NCBI GenBank assembly: GCA_041648175.1
Contig: JBAZPO010000044.1
Span: 1-6,336 of the forward strand
From: Desulfobaccales bacterium
GTDB taxonomy: Bacteria > Desulfobacterota > Desulfobaccia > Desulfobaccales > 0-14-0-80-60-11
Direction: 5' to 3'
Length of the DNA: 6,336 bases
Shown here: positions 6,245 through 6,336 of the stretch, piece by piece
How positions within the stretch are numbered: position 1 is the first letter of the stretch
How the letters are laid out: every line of letters starts with the position of its first letter
Notes under the pieces: generated by a model
The model's input: only the letters and a program-made list of their open reading frames with translations
Database searches by the model: none
What the model was told of the DNA's origin: nothing
Program-made: the position numbers and the translations under genes

Positions 6245-6336
6245 TGTATTGTTTCACAAATACCTTTACAAAGTCTTTGAAGTTTTTCGAATATTGAGTC
6301 CGCGGTTGCGGTCCACATAAACGGTTTGGATTTGGC
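6241..6336 (-). CDS. IS630-type transposase, C-terminal 31 residues (5' end outside window)
   Basis: On the minus strand the frame is open from the right edge to TAG at 6243-6241. It reads AKSKPFMWTATADSIFEK at the start (residues 1-18 of the visible part), continues with LQRLCKGIC, and ends ETIH. Family knowledge: IS630/Tc1-mariner transposases end with a PFxWTxTADxILxKVxRxC helix and a short tail finishing in His, so this looks like the natural C-terminus rather than a truncation. The catalytic DDE residues would be further right, outside the window, so whether the gene is intact cannot be judged. It converges on the hypothetical gene. The element's terminal inverted repeat should lie within the 69 nt between 6172 and 6240, where the palindromic repeat is also found. 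Confidence 0.75.
   Translation of the reverse strand, partial: AKSKPFMWTATADSIFEKLQRLCKGICETIH

Noticed and set aside
6194..6313. Direct repeat GTTGCGGTC at 6194-6202 and 6305-6313 as possible element ends
   Set aside because: The second copy lies inside the transposase coding sequence (the WTATAD region), so it is more likely coincidence than a terminal repeat.
1..6336. CRISPR arrays, tRNA or rRNA genes
   Set aside because: No regularly spaced repeats, cloverleaf-like segment or rRNA-like stretch was seen on either strand.

Overview
The window reads as a bacterial chromosomal segment carrying the downstream end of a polyketide or lipid synthase locus and its accessory genes. Gene starts have bacterial-type Shine-Dalgarno sequences. 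The gene types (large type I synthase with a phosphopantetheinyl transferase, cobalamin radical SAM enzyme, secreted thioredoxin-fold protein, DrrA-like ABC exporter) fit an environmental Gram-negative lineage, for example Desulfobacterota or a neighbouring phylum. The lineage is a guess; no marker gene is present.

Layout, left to right. (1) Bases 1-367 hold the last 121 residues of a large protein that enters from outside the window, recognisable as the C-terminal hotdog half of a polyketide-synthase-type dehydratase domain. (2) Bases 385-1128 hold a Sfp-type 4'-phosphopantetheinyl transferase, 17 nt downstream on the same strand. (3) Bases 1229-1804 hold a small exported thioredoxin-fold protein with no cysteine at all. 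(4) Bases 1980-2948 and 2945-4060 hold an ABC ATPase and its ABC-2 permease, joined by an ATGA overlap. A compact hairpin with a pyrimidine/U tract (4076-4102) probably ends that transcript. (5) Bases 4343-5689 hold a cobalamin-binding radical SAM protein starting at GTG. (6) Bases 5716-6171 hold a conserved hypothetical protein, probably in the same transcript as the radical SAM gene. (7) On the minus strand, 6241-6336 encode the last 31 residues of an IS630-type transposase. Its stop codon abuts, and slightly overlaps, a palindromic repeat of the widespread TCATTCTGAGCG-type family.

How the genes may work together (inference): the synthase builds an acyl or polyketide chain on carrier domains that the transferase activates, the radical SAM enzyme modifies it (often a methylation in this family), and the ABC-2 pair moves the product across or into the membrane. 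The thioredoxin-fold and hypothetical proteins have no assignable role. Points most worth a second look are the altered catalytic or ligand residues in the dehydratase, the transferase and the thioredoxin-fold protein, and the transposon/repeat junction at the right edge.
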